Source of the DNA: an uncultured Gammaproteobacteria bacterium
GTDB lineage: Bacteria; Pseudomonadota; Gammaproteobacteria; HK1
Direction: 5' to 3'
Length of the DNA stretch: 64,000 nt
Assembly: GCA_958295465.1 (NCBI GenBank)
Contig: OY282353.1
Span: 434,001-498,000 of the forward strand
The position numbers were made by a program, and so were the translations under genes. Position 1 is the stretch's first letter. Every line of letters begins with the position of its first letter. Shown here in pieces: positions 52,544 through 61,361 of the stretch. Below the pieces are notes generated by a model. That model saw only the letters and a list, made by a program, of their open reading frames with translations. It was not told where the DNA came from and made no database searches.

Positions 52544-53632
52544 TCAAGCTCGCATCAAGTCCGATAACCGCACCGGCTCGGTATCGGCGCCCCGGCGCAG
52601 CACCACGATATGATCCGGCTCCGACATGAACCAAGCGAACGAACGCCATGCCAGCTCGCTCACCGAGCCTTTGAATGCAGCGTCGTCCCGATCCGCATAG
52701 GCGGTCACGAACGCCACCCGATCCTCGCAGAACCCCGCTTCCGTCGCGATCGCCACCAACGCGGTCTGCCGCGCTTCATTGACCGGACCGGCTGTCGCGA
52801 CAACCTCGACGAACACCAGCAGCGGGTCGTCCGGCCCCAGGTCCGCCAGGATCAGATCCGGCAGGTTCCGATCCGGCCGGATTGTCAGTCCGATATCCCG
52901 CGCCAGACGGTCGTCCCGTGCCACCACCTGATTCCGGCTCTCGCTCAACCAGATCACCCCCGGTTGTTCGAGGAAGCGCGGCGCGAAGTCCTCGACCACG
53001 GCCCTCGTGATCACGGAACTTGGCCCCGGCTCCATATTCCGGGTTTCTCCGCTCGGGAACGTCACGAGCACCCTTCCCTCGCGGGCGACGGCGCCACGGC
53101 GCATGATCGCCACCCGCGCCAGTGCGCCTCCGGACAGGCTTGCCGCCTGCCATTCTTCGATCGCCGCTTGCAGCGTCTTTCCCGTCAAGCCGGGATCGAA
53201 CAAACCTGCAAAGCCGCCTGCCAATGCATAGCGCGGGTGCGGCGATGTCGTCGGGAGCCCTTCACGCTCTTTCACCGCGCCCATTCGAACCAGCCCCTCA
53301 CGCAATGTCTCGTCACGGATCGGCTCGCGTGTGTTCGTTGCGTACCACCGTCCCTCGATATGGCCTGCGGCCGGGCGCATCGACTCTTTCAACCAAGCGT
53401 CCCGGGAGGCGTCATCTACCAGTGCGGCCTGCGCGTCGGTCATCCGCGTCACCTGATCCGGCCGCAGCCAGCGCTCCGCACCTTCGACTGCGCCGATATA
53501 CAGCATGACGAACACCGTCCTGGCTGCGATCTCGCGGGTGACGTAGTTTCGATTTGCTGTTCCACCGGGGAAGAGCGTCTGCAGTCGTTGGTGGATATCG
53601 GGGACCGGCAGTAGCGGCGGCAATGGCATCAT
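52544..53632 (-). CDS. Type II restriction endonuclease, BsuBI/PstI family
   Basis: A 362-residue endonuclease recognised by the BsuBI/PstI architecture: an N-terminal helical domain (DIHQRLQTLFPGGTANRNYVTREIAARTVFVMLYIGAVEG) and a C-terminal PD-(D/E)xK-type nuclease with LPDLILADLGPDDPLLVFVEVVATAGPVN, where the Asp and the Glu of FVEV would bind metal. Preceding VIWLSESRNQVVARDDRLARDIGL is also conserved. Prototype enzymes cut CTGCAG; I infer the same target, unproven here. It overlaps the methyltransferase gene by four bases, methyltransferase first, a safe order for establishment in a new host. Confidence 0.85.
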   Translation of the reverse strand: MMPLPPLLPVPDIHQRLQTLFPGGTANRNYVTREIAARTVFVMLYIGAVEGAERWLRPDQVTRMTDAQAALVDDASRDAWLKESMRPAAGHIEGRWYATNTREPIRDETLREGLVRMGAVKEREGLPTTSPHPRYALAGGFAGLFDPGLTGKTLQAAIEEWQAASLSGGALARVAIMRRGAVAREGRVLVTFPSGETRNMEPGPSSVITRAVVEDFAPRFLEQPGVIWLSESRNQVVARDDRLARDIGLTIRPDRNLPDLILADLGPDDPLLVFVEVVATAGPVNEARQTALVAIATEAGFCEDRVAFVTAYADRDDAAFKGSVSELAWRSFAWFMSEPDHIVVLRRGADTEPVRLSDLMRA

Positions 53633-55437
53633 CCGGCTCCGTTGCCGTATAAATGCCCCACAGCGCGCTCCAGCGTCTCGCGTTTCGCGCGCTTTTTCAC
53701 CAGCCGCTCGATTTCCTTCATGTCTTCCGGCGAAGGCAACGGCAGGGCTTCCAGCTCATAGGCCGACACGGCCACGCTGCCGTTGATGCACCGGAATACC
53801 TGATCGACCACGTCGCTGTTCAACAGCACGGCCAACGCCGCCGCCGCCACCTTCGGGTCGTCGTCGAGCGGTTTGATCATGTTCAGGTGATTTTCGACGA
53901 CGACCGCGCCGTGTTCCTCGATAAACGACGCCGGCAGTTCCGCCGCGATCAAACGCCGGCATTGTTCCTTCGCCGTCGTCCTTTGCAGCAATACGCACGG
54001 GAAATCCGTCACCACCCAGCCTTCGCCTGCTTTCGGTTCAAAATACGGCTTGTGATTTCGCTTTTCGGCCCGGAATTCGAACACGCCGCCGGGTCGCACC
54101 GATTCCGCCCACACCAGCGGATAGCGTCCCTTTCCCGATCGATCCCGCAGGCTCGGCTTGTGCCGGTTCCATACCAGCGGCCCCGTGCTTACCGTGTAGC
54201 CATAATCGGCCAGCCGGTACGGCCACTCTTCAACCTGACGGACCAGCACGTTCTGCGCTTCCGTCCGCGGCATCAGCCACGGCTGGTCCGGGTTTTGAGG
54301 CACGTTGAACGATCCCGCGGTCGTGATCTCGATAGCGCCGTCCAGTCCCGGTGAAATGAAACGAACCTCTCCGGGACCCGGGCCCCCACCGCGCCGGTAC
54401 GCTGCCAACAGGGTTTCCTGCAGCACATCGGCAAAGACGCCCTTGCGCTCCCCGATGAAGTCGATGCTCACCGGCGGTGCTTCCCGGCCGAGCAGACCGC
54501 GCAATGCCTTGAAATACTCCCCGGCAAGGAAGCTCGCCGGCGTCACGTATGCGATGACCCCGCCCAGCCGCGCGAAGCGCAACGCCAAGTCGGTGAACAC
54601 GCCGTACAGGTTCGCATGGCCGAACAGGCTGCGCCGGAACTTCTCGCGCAACCGCGAAGACAGCGTGATCCGCCCGTAAGGCGGGTTGCCGGCCACCAGA
54701 TCAAAGCCTTCTCCCAGGGGCGTCTGCTCAAGACCGTCGCAGACGCGCACGACGGACTGCAGCCGTGTTCCTGCCTCGCGGCACAGGTCGCCGAGCGTGA
54801 CATCAAGGAACACCAGCGACAGCCACGCCGCAAACGGATCCAGCTCGAACCCGTTCAAACGACCCTGAATGTTCTTCAGCGCGACCCTGGCGCTGCAGTC
54901 CTTCAGACCCTCCGCCATACGCCGCGCCACCGGAGACAGGAATGCACCCCCGCCACAGGCCGGATCGAGCACCCGCGCCGAGCGCCAGTCCACACCGGCC
55001 TCGGTCGCCATGTCCAGCAACCGCTCGCACAGCGCCGGCGGCGTGTAATACGCCCCCGACTGCGCCCGGAACCTGCCCGGCATCATCCCGGTGTAAAGCA
55101 CCCCGATCATGTAGCCGGCATCCATGACGTCCAGACCGGCCGCGGCCGTTCCGATGCTCTCCGCCAGCGCTCCGGTCTCCTCCGGCACCGAAGAAAGCAC
55201 GATATCCGGCGGCAGCTCGCGCAGCGACCAGCTCCGCCCGGACGCGATCTGCAGTTCCTTCCAATACGCAGAGACCACCCTGAAGATGACCGCCCGCGTG
55301 AAGTCCAGCCTGCCTTCACGTTTGACCGACGATGCCAGCGTTCGGGCGCTCAACGAGCCGTAATCGACAATCGCACGCGCCGGCGTTGCGGGGGTCGCGT
55401 CTATGCTCCCCGCTGCGTTTGCCGCTCTTGCCGCCAC
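53629..55437 (-). CDS. N6-adenine DNA methyltransferase of the BsuBI/PstI-type system
   Basis: Protects host DNA by methylating adenine in the recognition site. The 602-residue enzyme shows SAM-binding motif I (ARVLDPACGGGAFLSPVARRM), catalytic motif IV NPPY (LVAGNPPYGRITLSSRLREKF) and a long C-terminal target-recognition region with WLMPRTEAQNVLVRQVEEWPYRL, VWNRHKP and VVVENHLNMIKPL. Motif order is the gamma type, as in M.PstI. The frame is complete. It precedes the endonuclease with a four-base overlap. No C-protein regulator is next to it. The upstream 189 bases, up to the RES gene, should hold the promoter. Confidence 0.9.
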   Translation of the reverse strand: MAARAANAAGSIDATPATPARAIVDYGSLSARTLASSVKREGRLDFTRAVIFRVVSAYWKELQIASGRSWSLRELPPDIVLSSVPEETGALAESIGTAAAGLDVMDAGYMIGVLYTGMMPGRFRAQSGAYYTPPALCERLLDMATEAGVDWRSARVLDPACGGGAFLSPVARRMAEGLKDCSARVALKNIQGRLNGFELDPFAAWLSLVFLDVTLGDLCREAGTRLQSVVRVCDGLEQTPLGEGFDLVAGNPPYGRITLSSRLREKFRRSLFGHANLYGVFTDLALRFARLGGVIAYVTPASFLAGEYFKALRGLLGREAPPVSIDFIGERKGVFADVLQETLLAAYRRGGGPGPGEVRFISPGLDGAIEITTAGSFNVPQNPDQPWLMPRTEAQNVLVRQVEEWPYRLADYGYTVSTGPLVWNRHKPSLRDRSGKGRYPLVWAESVRPGGVFEFRAEKRNHKPYFEPKAGEGWVVTDFPCVLLQRTTAKEQCRRLIAAELPASFIEEHGAVVVENHLNMIKPLDDDPKVAAAALAVLLNSDVVDQVFRCINGSVAVSAYELEALPLPSPEDMKEIERLVKKRAKRETLERAVGHLYGNGAG

Positions 55438-55626
55438 GATGACTCCCCCCTGTGCTTCAACTCCCGGCCCTGCGTCTCTCGGACGAGAGGTTCACTCGAA
55501 CCATTCCTCGCCGCCCCCATCCGTTAACTTATCGCCTCCAGACGGCCTCGGCAGACGTTCGCGCTTCGTTCTTGGCCGAAACGTTGTCGGGCGGCATGGG
55601 TTCCGGGGACTCCTTCGGAACGGCCG

Positions 55627-56136
55627 TCAACCCCGGAACCACGCCGTAAACGCCAGCGCCCGCACCCGCCGGGCGACGCTGCGGGCGGAGGTCGGGAACC
55701 ACGCCGGTTCACGGCCCGCACCGTCGGGGGATTGTGCCGAACGGGCGCGCACGCCACGCAGACCCGCTGCCTTGACCCGCGCGCCAACCGGTTGGCAGCG
55801 AGCGTGCGGCGCCAGCCTGCCGTCCTTCTCGAAGGGATAGCTGTCGGGCAGCCCGGCAGCGCGCACGCCGGCCCGAGAATACACGTCGCATGAGGCTTGA
55901 CGGCGCGGAAGGGTGCAGCCCACCAGGATCGGTCCCGTGTCGTCGCGGAGGTCTTCCGGCTCATACCGCCACCTGGCGATGAAGGCGCGGAGATTCCGGC
56001 GCGCCGTGGCCATGTCTTCATCGAGGTAGAGCGTGGGGAAGCTCCCCGGCGGGTTCCAGCACCCGCCTTCCCGTTGCGCGAAGCTCGGGTCGAGGGGGGT
56101 TGGCCCATGCCGGGTCGGCAATACGTCACCATACAT
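55627..56136 (-). CDS. RES-domain toxin
   Basis: A 169-residue RES protein, a toxin family that degrades NAD+. Landmarks: a basic start, GGCWNPPGSFPTLYLDEDMATARRNL (the RES-type GGRWNP.G...Y.....TAL block) and GPILVGCTLPRR. The family name residues Arg-Glu-Ser are not all obvious, and the C-terminal third is Arg-rich and less typical, so some drift is possible. ATG at 56136 is used; upstream in-frame codons to the antitoxin stop could add a few residues. It follows its antitoxin gene by about 36 bases. The antitoxin has a premature stop, see that entry. Confidence 0.72.
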   Translation of the reverse strand: MYGDVLPTRHGPTPLDPSFAQREGGCWNPPGSFPTLYLDEDMATARRNLRAFIARWRYEPEDLRDDTGPILVGCTLPRRQASCDVYSRAGVRAAGLPDSYPFEKDGRLAPHARCQPVGARVKAAGLRGVRARSAQSPDGAGREPAWFPTSARSVARRVRALAFTAWFRG

Positions 56137-56172
56137 GGGCGTCCGGGATGGTATCGCGCCGCAACGCCATGC

Positions 56173-56622
56173 TCAGGCGTGTGCCCGTTCGAACCGGAAC
56201 ATGTCACGGCAGACCGCCAGCAAGGCCGGTGTGTCGCCCTGCGCCAGCAGGTCCATCAGGGAGACGCCGTCAAGCGACGGGATGGGCCGGCGCACGACCG
56301 CCGGTATGCGGTCGCTCTTGAGATGACGCACGAGCAAATCGGTGGCGGCGGCCAGATCCGAGATCGCGCCCGCGCGTTCCGGAGGCACGCCGTGCCGCAG
56401 CCACTTGCCGACCGCCTGGCGGCTCACGCCGAAGAGACGGGCCACCTCGGCCTGGCTCAGAGCCCACACCGCGAGCGTACGGGCGAAGGATCGTCCCGCG
56501 CGCTGCCGGTCGAGGCTTTCGGTGAAGGCGTCGAGCCACGCGCCTTCGTCCTGGTGCGCTCTGAATATCTACTCGGCCGCCTCTTCCGGCCCGAGCCTCC
56601 CGAGGGCCATGACCGAGCTCAT
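56173..56622 (-). pseudogene. Xre/ParS-type antitoxin of RES toxin, interrupted by TAG
   Basis: From the ATG at 56622 the frame codes MSSVMALGRLGPEEAAE, then an in-frame TAG (56569-56571), then IFRAHQDEGAWLDAFTESLD and LAVWALSQAEVARLFGVSRQAVGKWL (helix-turn-helix), ending with VSLMDLLAQGDTPALLAVCRDMFRF. Everything after the TAG is one clean frame, so a single nonsense change is the likely history. A GTG at 56467-56469 could restart translation just before the HTH and yield 98 residues, perhaps enough to neutralise the toxin. If not, the intact toxin would have no partner. Confidence 0.7.
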
Positions 56623-56719
56623 GTTTCGGTCTCCAATCCTCGGACCGCAACCCTGTGTCAACCGCTACCGGATGTCGACTTTTTCGTCCCGTTGGCCGCC
56701 GTCCGACGCTGGCGGCGTG

Positions 56720-57136
56720 TCATGAAGGGCTCGCAGTTTCCCGCCGCATCTGGTCCAGGGCCGCGCGGGCCAGGAATCCGTTTCTCGTTTCTCCCTGCCG
56801 CTCCGCGTACGAATCAATGGCGCGCAGTACACGGCGCGGAAGTATCACATCGACGTGTTCAGCCTCATCGTCGAGCCTGGACAGATCGACGTCCACCATG
56901 CCCCAGGTCCAACCCGCCAGATCGGGATCGCTCTGATGCCGTGCCAGACTGCCCGGTGGGGGAATGGTCTTTCCGGTATCCAGTGCCGTCTCTATCCACA
57001 GCTCGATCGCCTCGGCCGCGTTCGCGTATGCCGCCTCCAGCGTATCGCCGGCGGAAAAGCACCCCGGCAGATCCGGCACGACGACTCCGAAGGCCGTCGT
57101 CTCGTCCCCCGGCTCGATTGCAATCGGAAACTTCAT
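56720..57136 (-). CDS. hicB: HicB antitoxin
   Basis: A 138-residue antitoxin: N-terminal partial RNase H-like domain (MKFPIAIEPGDETTAFGVVVPDLPGCFSAGDTLEAAYANAAEAIELWIE, with the DLPGC.S.GDT pattern) and C-terminal ribbon-helix-helix (HVDVILPRRVLRAIDSYAERQGETRNGFLARAAL) for DNA binding. ATG at 57136. It follows hicA by 10 bases. Complete and typical. Confidence 0.92.
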   Translation of the reverse strand: MKFPIAIEPGDETTAFGVVVPDLPGCFSAGDTLEAAYANAAEAIELWIETALDTGKTIPPPGSLARHQSDPDLAGWTWGMVDVDLSRLDDEAEHVDVILPRRVLRAIDSYAERQGETRNGFLARAALDQMRRETASPS

Positions 57137-57146
57137 GCTCTTGCCC

Positions 57147-57338
57147 TCACGCCAGTCCGGCCTGCCTGCGCAGCTTGCGCACCAAGCCTTTACCCAGATC
57201 CTTGCGCGGGTGCAGCACGCTGATATGTCCAAGCTTCGCCGGGTGGGTGAAGACATGGTGCGAGCCGCGCACCCTGTCGAGGATCCATCCGGCCCGTTCC
57301 AACTCCCTGAACAAGTCCGCGCTCTTCACCCTGCGCAT
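57147..57338 (-). CDS. hicA: HicA mRNA interferase toxin
   Basis: A 63-residue double-stranded-RNA-binding-fold toxin: KSADLFRELERAGWILDRVRGSHHVFTHP, with the catalytic His in GSHHVF, then ISVLHPRKDLGKGLVRKLRRQAGL. ATG at 57338 (or 57341). Intact, followed by hicB on the same message, in the usual toxin-first order. Confidence 0.9.
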   Translation of the reverse strand: MRRVKSADLFRELERAGWILDRVRGSHHVFTHPAKLGHISVLHPRKDLGKGLVRKLRRQAGLA

Positions 57339-57442
57339 CATACGCGCCGCCGGAGGCGGCGGTGAGCGACACGCACTCCGATGAGCCTGAATCCGCAACT
57401 CATTTCCTTGTAAATCCTCCGCAGCGTGGATAAATTGCAAGG

Positions 57443-58615
57443 ATGATTCCACGAATCATCACCTGCGACATCGAAAGCGCTCTGAGCCGCCAGGCGGCCG
57501 TGGCACTGATCGGCCCGCGGCAGGTCGGCAAGACCACGTTGGCGCTGGAGATCGGCCGGTCTCGTGACGCCCTCTATCTCGATCTCGAAGATCGCGACGA
57601 CCGCAACCGGCTCGCCGAGCCCACGCTGTTTCTCGACAACGTCGAGGATCGGCTCGTCATCCTCGACGAAATCCACCGGATGCCGGAGCTCTTCCGGACG
57701 TTACGCGGCATCATCGACAGGGGCCGACGCAAGGGCAAGGGCCAAGGGCGCTTCCTCATCCTGGGGTCGGCGTCGCTCGACCTGCTGCGCCAATCGGGCG
57801 AAACGCTGGCCGGGCGCATCGCGTACATCGATCTGGCGCCCTTTTCCGTGCTCGAAGTGGAAGACGCCCGCGCGCCGCGCGAGCGCCTGTGGCTGCGCGG
57901 CGGCTTTCCGGACAGCTACCTTGCGCAGAGCGACCGGGACAGTCTGGCGTTGCGCAGGGACTTCATCCGCACGTACCTGGAGCGTGACGTCGCGGCCTTC
58001 GGGCCGCGCGTCCCGGCCACGACCCTGGAGCGGTTGTGGACGATGCTCGCGCACCGCCAGGGGACGACGCTGAATGCCTCGGTGCTCGCGAGGGCGCTGG
58101 AGGTGAGCGCGCAGTCGGTGACCCGCTACATCGACCTCCTGTCGGATCTGCTGCTGCTGCGCCGGCTGCCGTCCTTCCACGCCAACGTCGGCAAGCGTCT
58201 CGTGAAGGCGCCGAAGGTCTACGTGCGGGATAGCGGCCTAGTGCACGCCCTGCTGGGCATCGCGGCGCTGGAGCAGCTCGCGGGGCATCCGGTGGTCGGC
58301 GAGAGCTGGGAAGGCTACGTCATCGAGACGCTCCTCTCCGTCCTGCCACCGCTGGCAAGGCCGTATTTCTACCGCACGAGCGTCGGCGCAGAGATCGATC
58401 TGGTGATCGAGCACAACGACGGCGCGCGCTGGGCGATCGAGATCAAGCGTTCGCTGTCCGCCAGGGTCGGACGCGGGTTCCACCTTGCCTGCGCAGACGT
58501 CGAGCCGTCGCGCGCCTTCGTGGTCCACGCGGGTGACGATCGTCACCCGGTCTCGGAAAGCGTGGAGGGAATCGGCGTCCGCGCACTGGCCGCGGAGTTG
58601 CGCGCCCGCTCTTGA
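57443..58615 (+). CDS. AAA ATPase with DUF4143 domain
   Basis: A 390-residue ATPase. Walker A is ALIGPRQVGKTTLALEIG near residue 22-38, Walker B is LVILDEIHRMPELF near residue 72, sensor 1 LILGSASLDLL; the C-terminal DUF4143 part contains VYVRDSGLVHALLG and a nuclease-like YRTSVGAEIDLVIEHNDGARWAIEIKRS, where D-x-n-E-x-K resembles a PD-(D/E)xK core. The family is widespread, often mobile, and its job is unknown; a role in transposition or defence has been suggested for relatives. It is divergent from hicA by 105 bases and marks the right edge of the island. Confidence 0.85.
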   Translation: MIPRIITCDIESALSRQAAVALIGPRQVGKTTLALEIGRSRDALYLDLEDRDDRNRLAEPTLFLDNVEDRLVILDEIHRMPELFRTLRGIIDRGRRKGKGQGRFLILGSASLDLLRQSGETLAGRIAYIDLAPFSVLEVEDARAPRERLWLRGGFPDSYLAQSDRDSLALRRDFIRTYLERDVAAFGPRVPATTLERLWTMLAHRQGTTLNASVLARALEVSAQSVTRYIDLLSDLLLLRRLPSFHANVGKRLVKAPKVYVRDSGLVHALLGIAALEQLAGHPVVGESWEGYVIETLLSVLPPLARPYFYRTSVGAEIDLVIEHNDGARWAIEIKRSLSARVGRGFHLACADVEPSRAFVVHAGDDRHPVSESVEGIGVRALAAELRARS

Positions 58616-58744
58616 GAAACGTCTCCGAAGCCGCGAGCACTCCAAGGCCGTGGGCGTGCGGCCTGGCTGCCGAATGGGCCGGCGCGCGACCGGATTTCGA
58701 CGGCGCCGGGAGCTTTTCTTACGGGCGGAACGAGTTCCCGCCAT

Positions 58745-60079
58745 TCAAAAATCCACCGCATCGAGCGGGAGCTCGCACAATACCTCCGGGCCGCGGTCCG
58801 TGATCAGTACCGGCTGCTCCAGCTTGACGCCGTCCGGTCCGTGCAGCTCGCCCACGTAGCTCTCCACGCAGACGACCATGTTCGCTTCGAAGTGGCCGTC
58901 GTACATCCCGTCGGCCGCGTCCTCGGGGTAGAGGACGAAGGGATACTCGACGCCCAGCCCGCAGCCGTGGACCAGATCGGCGTAACGGTTGGGGAGGCAG
59001 GCGTCGGGCAGGCGGTATGCCTTCGATGCGTACTCCATGAACGACACACCGGGGCGCAGCAGGTCGATGTTGTGGGCGATCTGCTCCCTGGAGACGTCGA
59101 GCAGGGTGTCCTGTGCGGGCGCCGGACGACGACCGCCGATCACCCAGCTCCTGGAGATGTCGTTGTAGAAGCCCATGGGTCCGATCAGGTCGGTGTCGAA
59201 CGAGAGGAGCTCTCCCGCCCGCAGGACGCGGTCGGAGGTTTCCTGAAACCACGGGTTGGTGCGTGGACCGGCGGTCAGCAGGCGGGTTTCCGGATACTCG
59301 CCCCCGCGGGCCAGGCTCTGGCCGACGAGATGGCCGAAGGCTTCGGACTCCTTCACCCCCGGGACCGCGAACTCGTATAGGGAACGAACCGCCTGTTCGC
59401 AGGTGGCGAGCGACATCCGGAACGCCTTGATTTCCTCTGCCGACTTGATGGCCCTCGCGTGCTCCAGGATCGACTTTCCGTCGGCCACGCGCAGGCCGAG
59501 CTTCTCCAGCGATCCGATCATCAAGGTGTCGGCCCGATCGGCGGCCAGGGTGTCCGCGCTACACCCGTGCTCCCTCAACGTCTCGTGGATCTGCGCCGCC
59601 CAGCGCCCCGCCATCGCTTCGGCGTTGCCCGCGACCAGCATGTAGTCGAAGGGAATCGACGCCCGGACGTCGCTCACGGTCTCCAGCCCGGCGCTCAGGT
59701 GGCGTCCGGTCGCAAGGTCGAACAACACCGTCGGGCCATGCGCGAAGGCCAGGGCGTAGCGGACGACGTTGTGCATGGTCCATACCTGCATGTTCCGGCT
59801 GCCGGTGGCGTAACGAAGGTTGACCGGGTCCACCACCAGCACCGCCTCGTGGTCCCGGCGGCGAAGCTCCTGTCGGATGCGGTCCGCGCGGAATGCGCGA
59901 ATGGCCCGCTCGTCGATGGAATCGATGGGGTGGTCGCCGTTCACCGTCCAGTCTTCCGATCGCGATCGATCCGTCTCGTGGAATGGCGCCTGATGGTTCT
60001 TCGAGGCGCTTGCGCCGCGCGGCGTCGCCATCGACATCGGGCTCCGGCTCACGCCCCGCCCGCGGCTTTCGGGATTCAC
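58745..60079 (-). CDS. M24-family protein, DddP-like but lacking the catalytic Asp
   Basis: A 444-residue pita-bread-fold protein. All six metal ligands known in DMSP lyase DddP are present at the same numbering: D295 and D297 (SFDTDLIG), D307 (FYNDISRSW), H371 (LVHGCGLG), E406 (VVCVESYVG) and E421 (GVKLEQPVLIT). DPVNLRYATGSRNMQVW and RLLTAGPRTNPWFQE are also shared with DddP. However, position 377, the catalytic Asp of DddP in HGVGLCDEW, is Val here (HGCGLGVEYPF), so DMSP cleavage is not expected. It may be a peptidase/creatinase-like hydrolase. It starts with GTG at 60079, one base after the upstream stop; the first 55 residues are not conserved and an internal ATG is possible. Last gene of a three-gene operon. 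Confidence 0.8.
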   Translation of the reverse strand: MNPESRGRGVSRSPMSMATPRGASASKNHQAPFHETDRSRSEDWTVNGDHPIDSIDERAIRAFRADRIRQELRRRDHEAVLVVDPVNLRYATGSRNMQVWTMHNVVRYALAFAHGPTVLFDLATGRHLSAGLETVSDVRASIPFDYMLVAGNAEAMAGRWAAQIHETLREHGCSADTLAADRADTLMIGSLEKLGLRVADGKSILEHARAIKSAEEIKAFRMSLATCEQAVRSLYEFAVPGVKESEAFGHLVGQSLARGGEYPETRLLTAGPRTNPWFQETSDRVLRAGELLSFDTDLIGPMGFYNDISRSWVIGGRRPAPAQDTLLDVSREQIAHNIDLLRPGVSFMEYASKAYRLPDACLPNRYADLVHGCGLGVEYPFVLYPEDAADGMYDGHFEANMVVCVESYVGELHGPDGVKLEQPVLITDRGPEVLCELPLDAVDF

Positions 60080-61228
60080 TCATGACGGATCGGCGGGTTC
60101 GAGGCGTGCGATGACGCCGTCCGATGCGTCGTTCAGGAGATAGACGTACCCGTCCGGCCCCACCCGCACGTCCCGGATCCGGCCGATGACGTCCTCCAGC
60201 ATCCTTTCTTCACGCACGAAGCGCCCGCCTTCGAATTCGAGCCGCGAGAGAAGCCGGAACTTGAGCGCACCGGCCAGCAGGCTGCCGCGCCAGCCGGGGA
60301 ACTTGTCGCCGTCGTAGAACGCCATCCCCGATGGCGCGATGGAGGGGGTCCACTGGTGGAGCGGCGGAACCATGCCCTCCTTGTGGGCGCCTTCCCCGAT
60401 CTTCGTACCGAGGCCGTAGTTTCGGCCGTAGGTGACCACCGGCCAGCCGTAGTTCGCGCCGGCCCGGATGACGTTGACCTCGTCGCCGCCCTGTGGGCCG
60501 TGCTCGTGGGCCCAGAGCTCGCCCGTCCAGGGGTTCATCGCGGCGCCCTGCACGTTGCGGTTGCCCAGGCTGAAGATCTCGGGCCGTGCGCCCGCCGTCG
60601 AGACGTAGGGGTTGTCCGCGGGTACGCCGCCGTCCTCGGTGAGGCGGATGATGGAGCCGGCATGATCGCCGAGGTCCTGCGCGCGCGGCCGGTCGCCGCG
60701 GTCCCCGAGAGTGAGGAAGACGTGTCCGGCGCCGTCGAACACCACGCGCCCGCCGAAGTGGCGTCCGCCGCGCGATTTCGGCAGCGCCCGGAACAGGACC
60801 TCCATGTCGACGAGCCGGTGACCGTCGAGCCGGGCGCGCGCGAGCTCCGTGCCGTAACCGCCGTCGCCCTTGCCGGCGTAGGCGAAGTAGACGAGGCGAT
60901 TGTGCGGGAACTCCGGGTGCGGCACGACGTCGTGCAGCCCGCCCTGTCCCGCCTCGGTGACCGCCTTGGGGAGCCCGGCGATGGGGGTCCGGTCCAGCGT
61001 GCCGTCCGCCGCGACGTAGTGCAGCCGGCCGCGCCGCTCGGTGACCAGCATCCGCCCGCCGGGAAGGAAGGCGAGGGACCAGGGGTGATGGAGCCCGCGG
61101 GTCAGCACGTTCACGCGCACCGCGTGCTTCCCGGTGCGCTCGATCACGTCCGTGACCGCGCCCGCGATCCCGGACCACGCGAGCAGCACGGCGGCGACGG
61201 TGGCAAGGTGCGAGTGGTTCATCGGCAT
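60080..61228 (-). CDS. PQQ-dependent aldose sugar dehydrogenase-like protein (periplasmic)
   Basis: A 382-residue six-bladed propeller of the soluble PQQ glucose/aldose dehydrogenase family. A signal peptide (HLATVAAVLLAWSGIAGAV) sends it to the periplasm. Landmarks: GLHHPWSLAFLPGGRMLVTERRGRL, GGLHDVVPHPEF with the catalytic His, HFGGRVVFDGAGHVFLTLGDRG, SLGNRNVQGAAMNPWTGELWAHEHGPQGGDEVNVI (cofactor and calcium site), and APSGMAFYDGDKFPGWRG. It could oxidise sugars or other alcohols with PQQ. The stop is followed directly by the M24 gene start. ATG at 61228 or 61222; the longer frame to 61321 lacks a leader. Confidence 0.87.
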   Translation of the reverse strand: MPMNHSHLATVAAVLLAWSGIAGAVTDVIERTGKHAVRVNVLTRGLHHPWSLAFLPGGRMLVTERRGRLHYVAADGTLDRTPIAGLPKAVTEAGQGGLHDVVPHPEFPHNRLVYFAYAGKGDGGYGTELARARLDGHRLVDMEVLFRALPKSRGGRHFGGRVVFDGAGHVFLTLGDRGDRPRAQDLGDHAGSIIRLTEDGGVPADNPYVSTAGARPEIFSLGNRNVQGAAMNPWTGELWAHEHGPQGGDEVNVIRAGANYGWPVVTYGRNYGLGTKIGEGAHKEGMVPPLHQWTPSIAPSGMAFYDGDKFPGWRGSLLAGALKFRLLSRLEFEGGRFVREERMLEDVIGRIRDVRVGPDGYVYLLNDASDGVIARLEPADPS

Positions 61229-61361
61229 CTCCGCGCCATCCGCCGACCGACCGGCGGATGGGCGTCGACTCCCGACTCCGGGTCCGCGGTTTCCGCGGCA
61301 AGGCGAAGGCGGGAGCGGCATGGCCCCCCTTGTCCGGCGGTCGGCATTTCATCCGCGCCGA

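Noticed and set aside
58745..60079. Annotation as DMSP lyase DddP
   Set aside because: Metal ligands match, but the catalytic Asp377 is Val, so I kept only a DddP-like M24 call.
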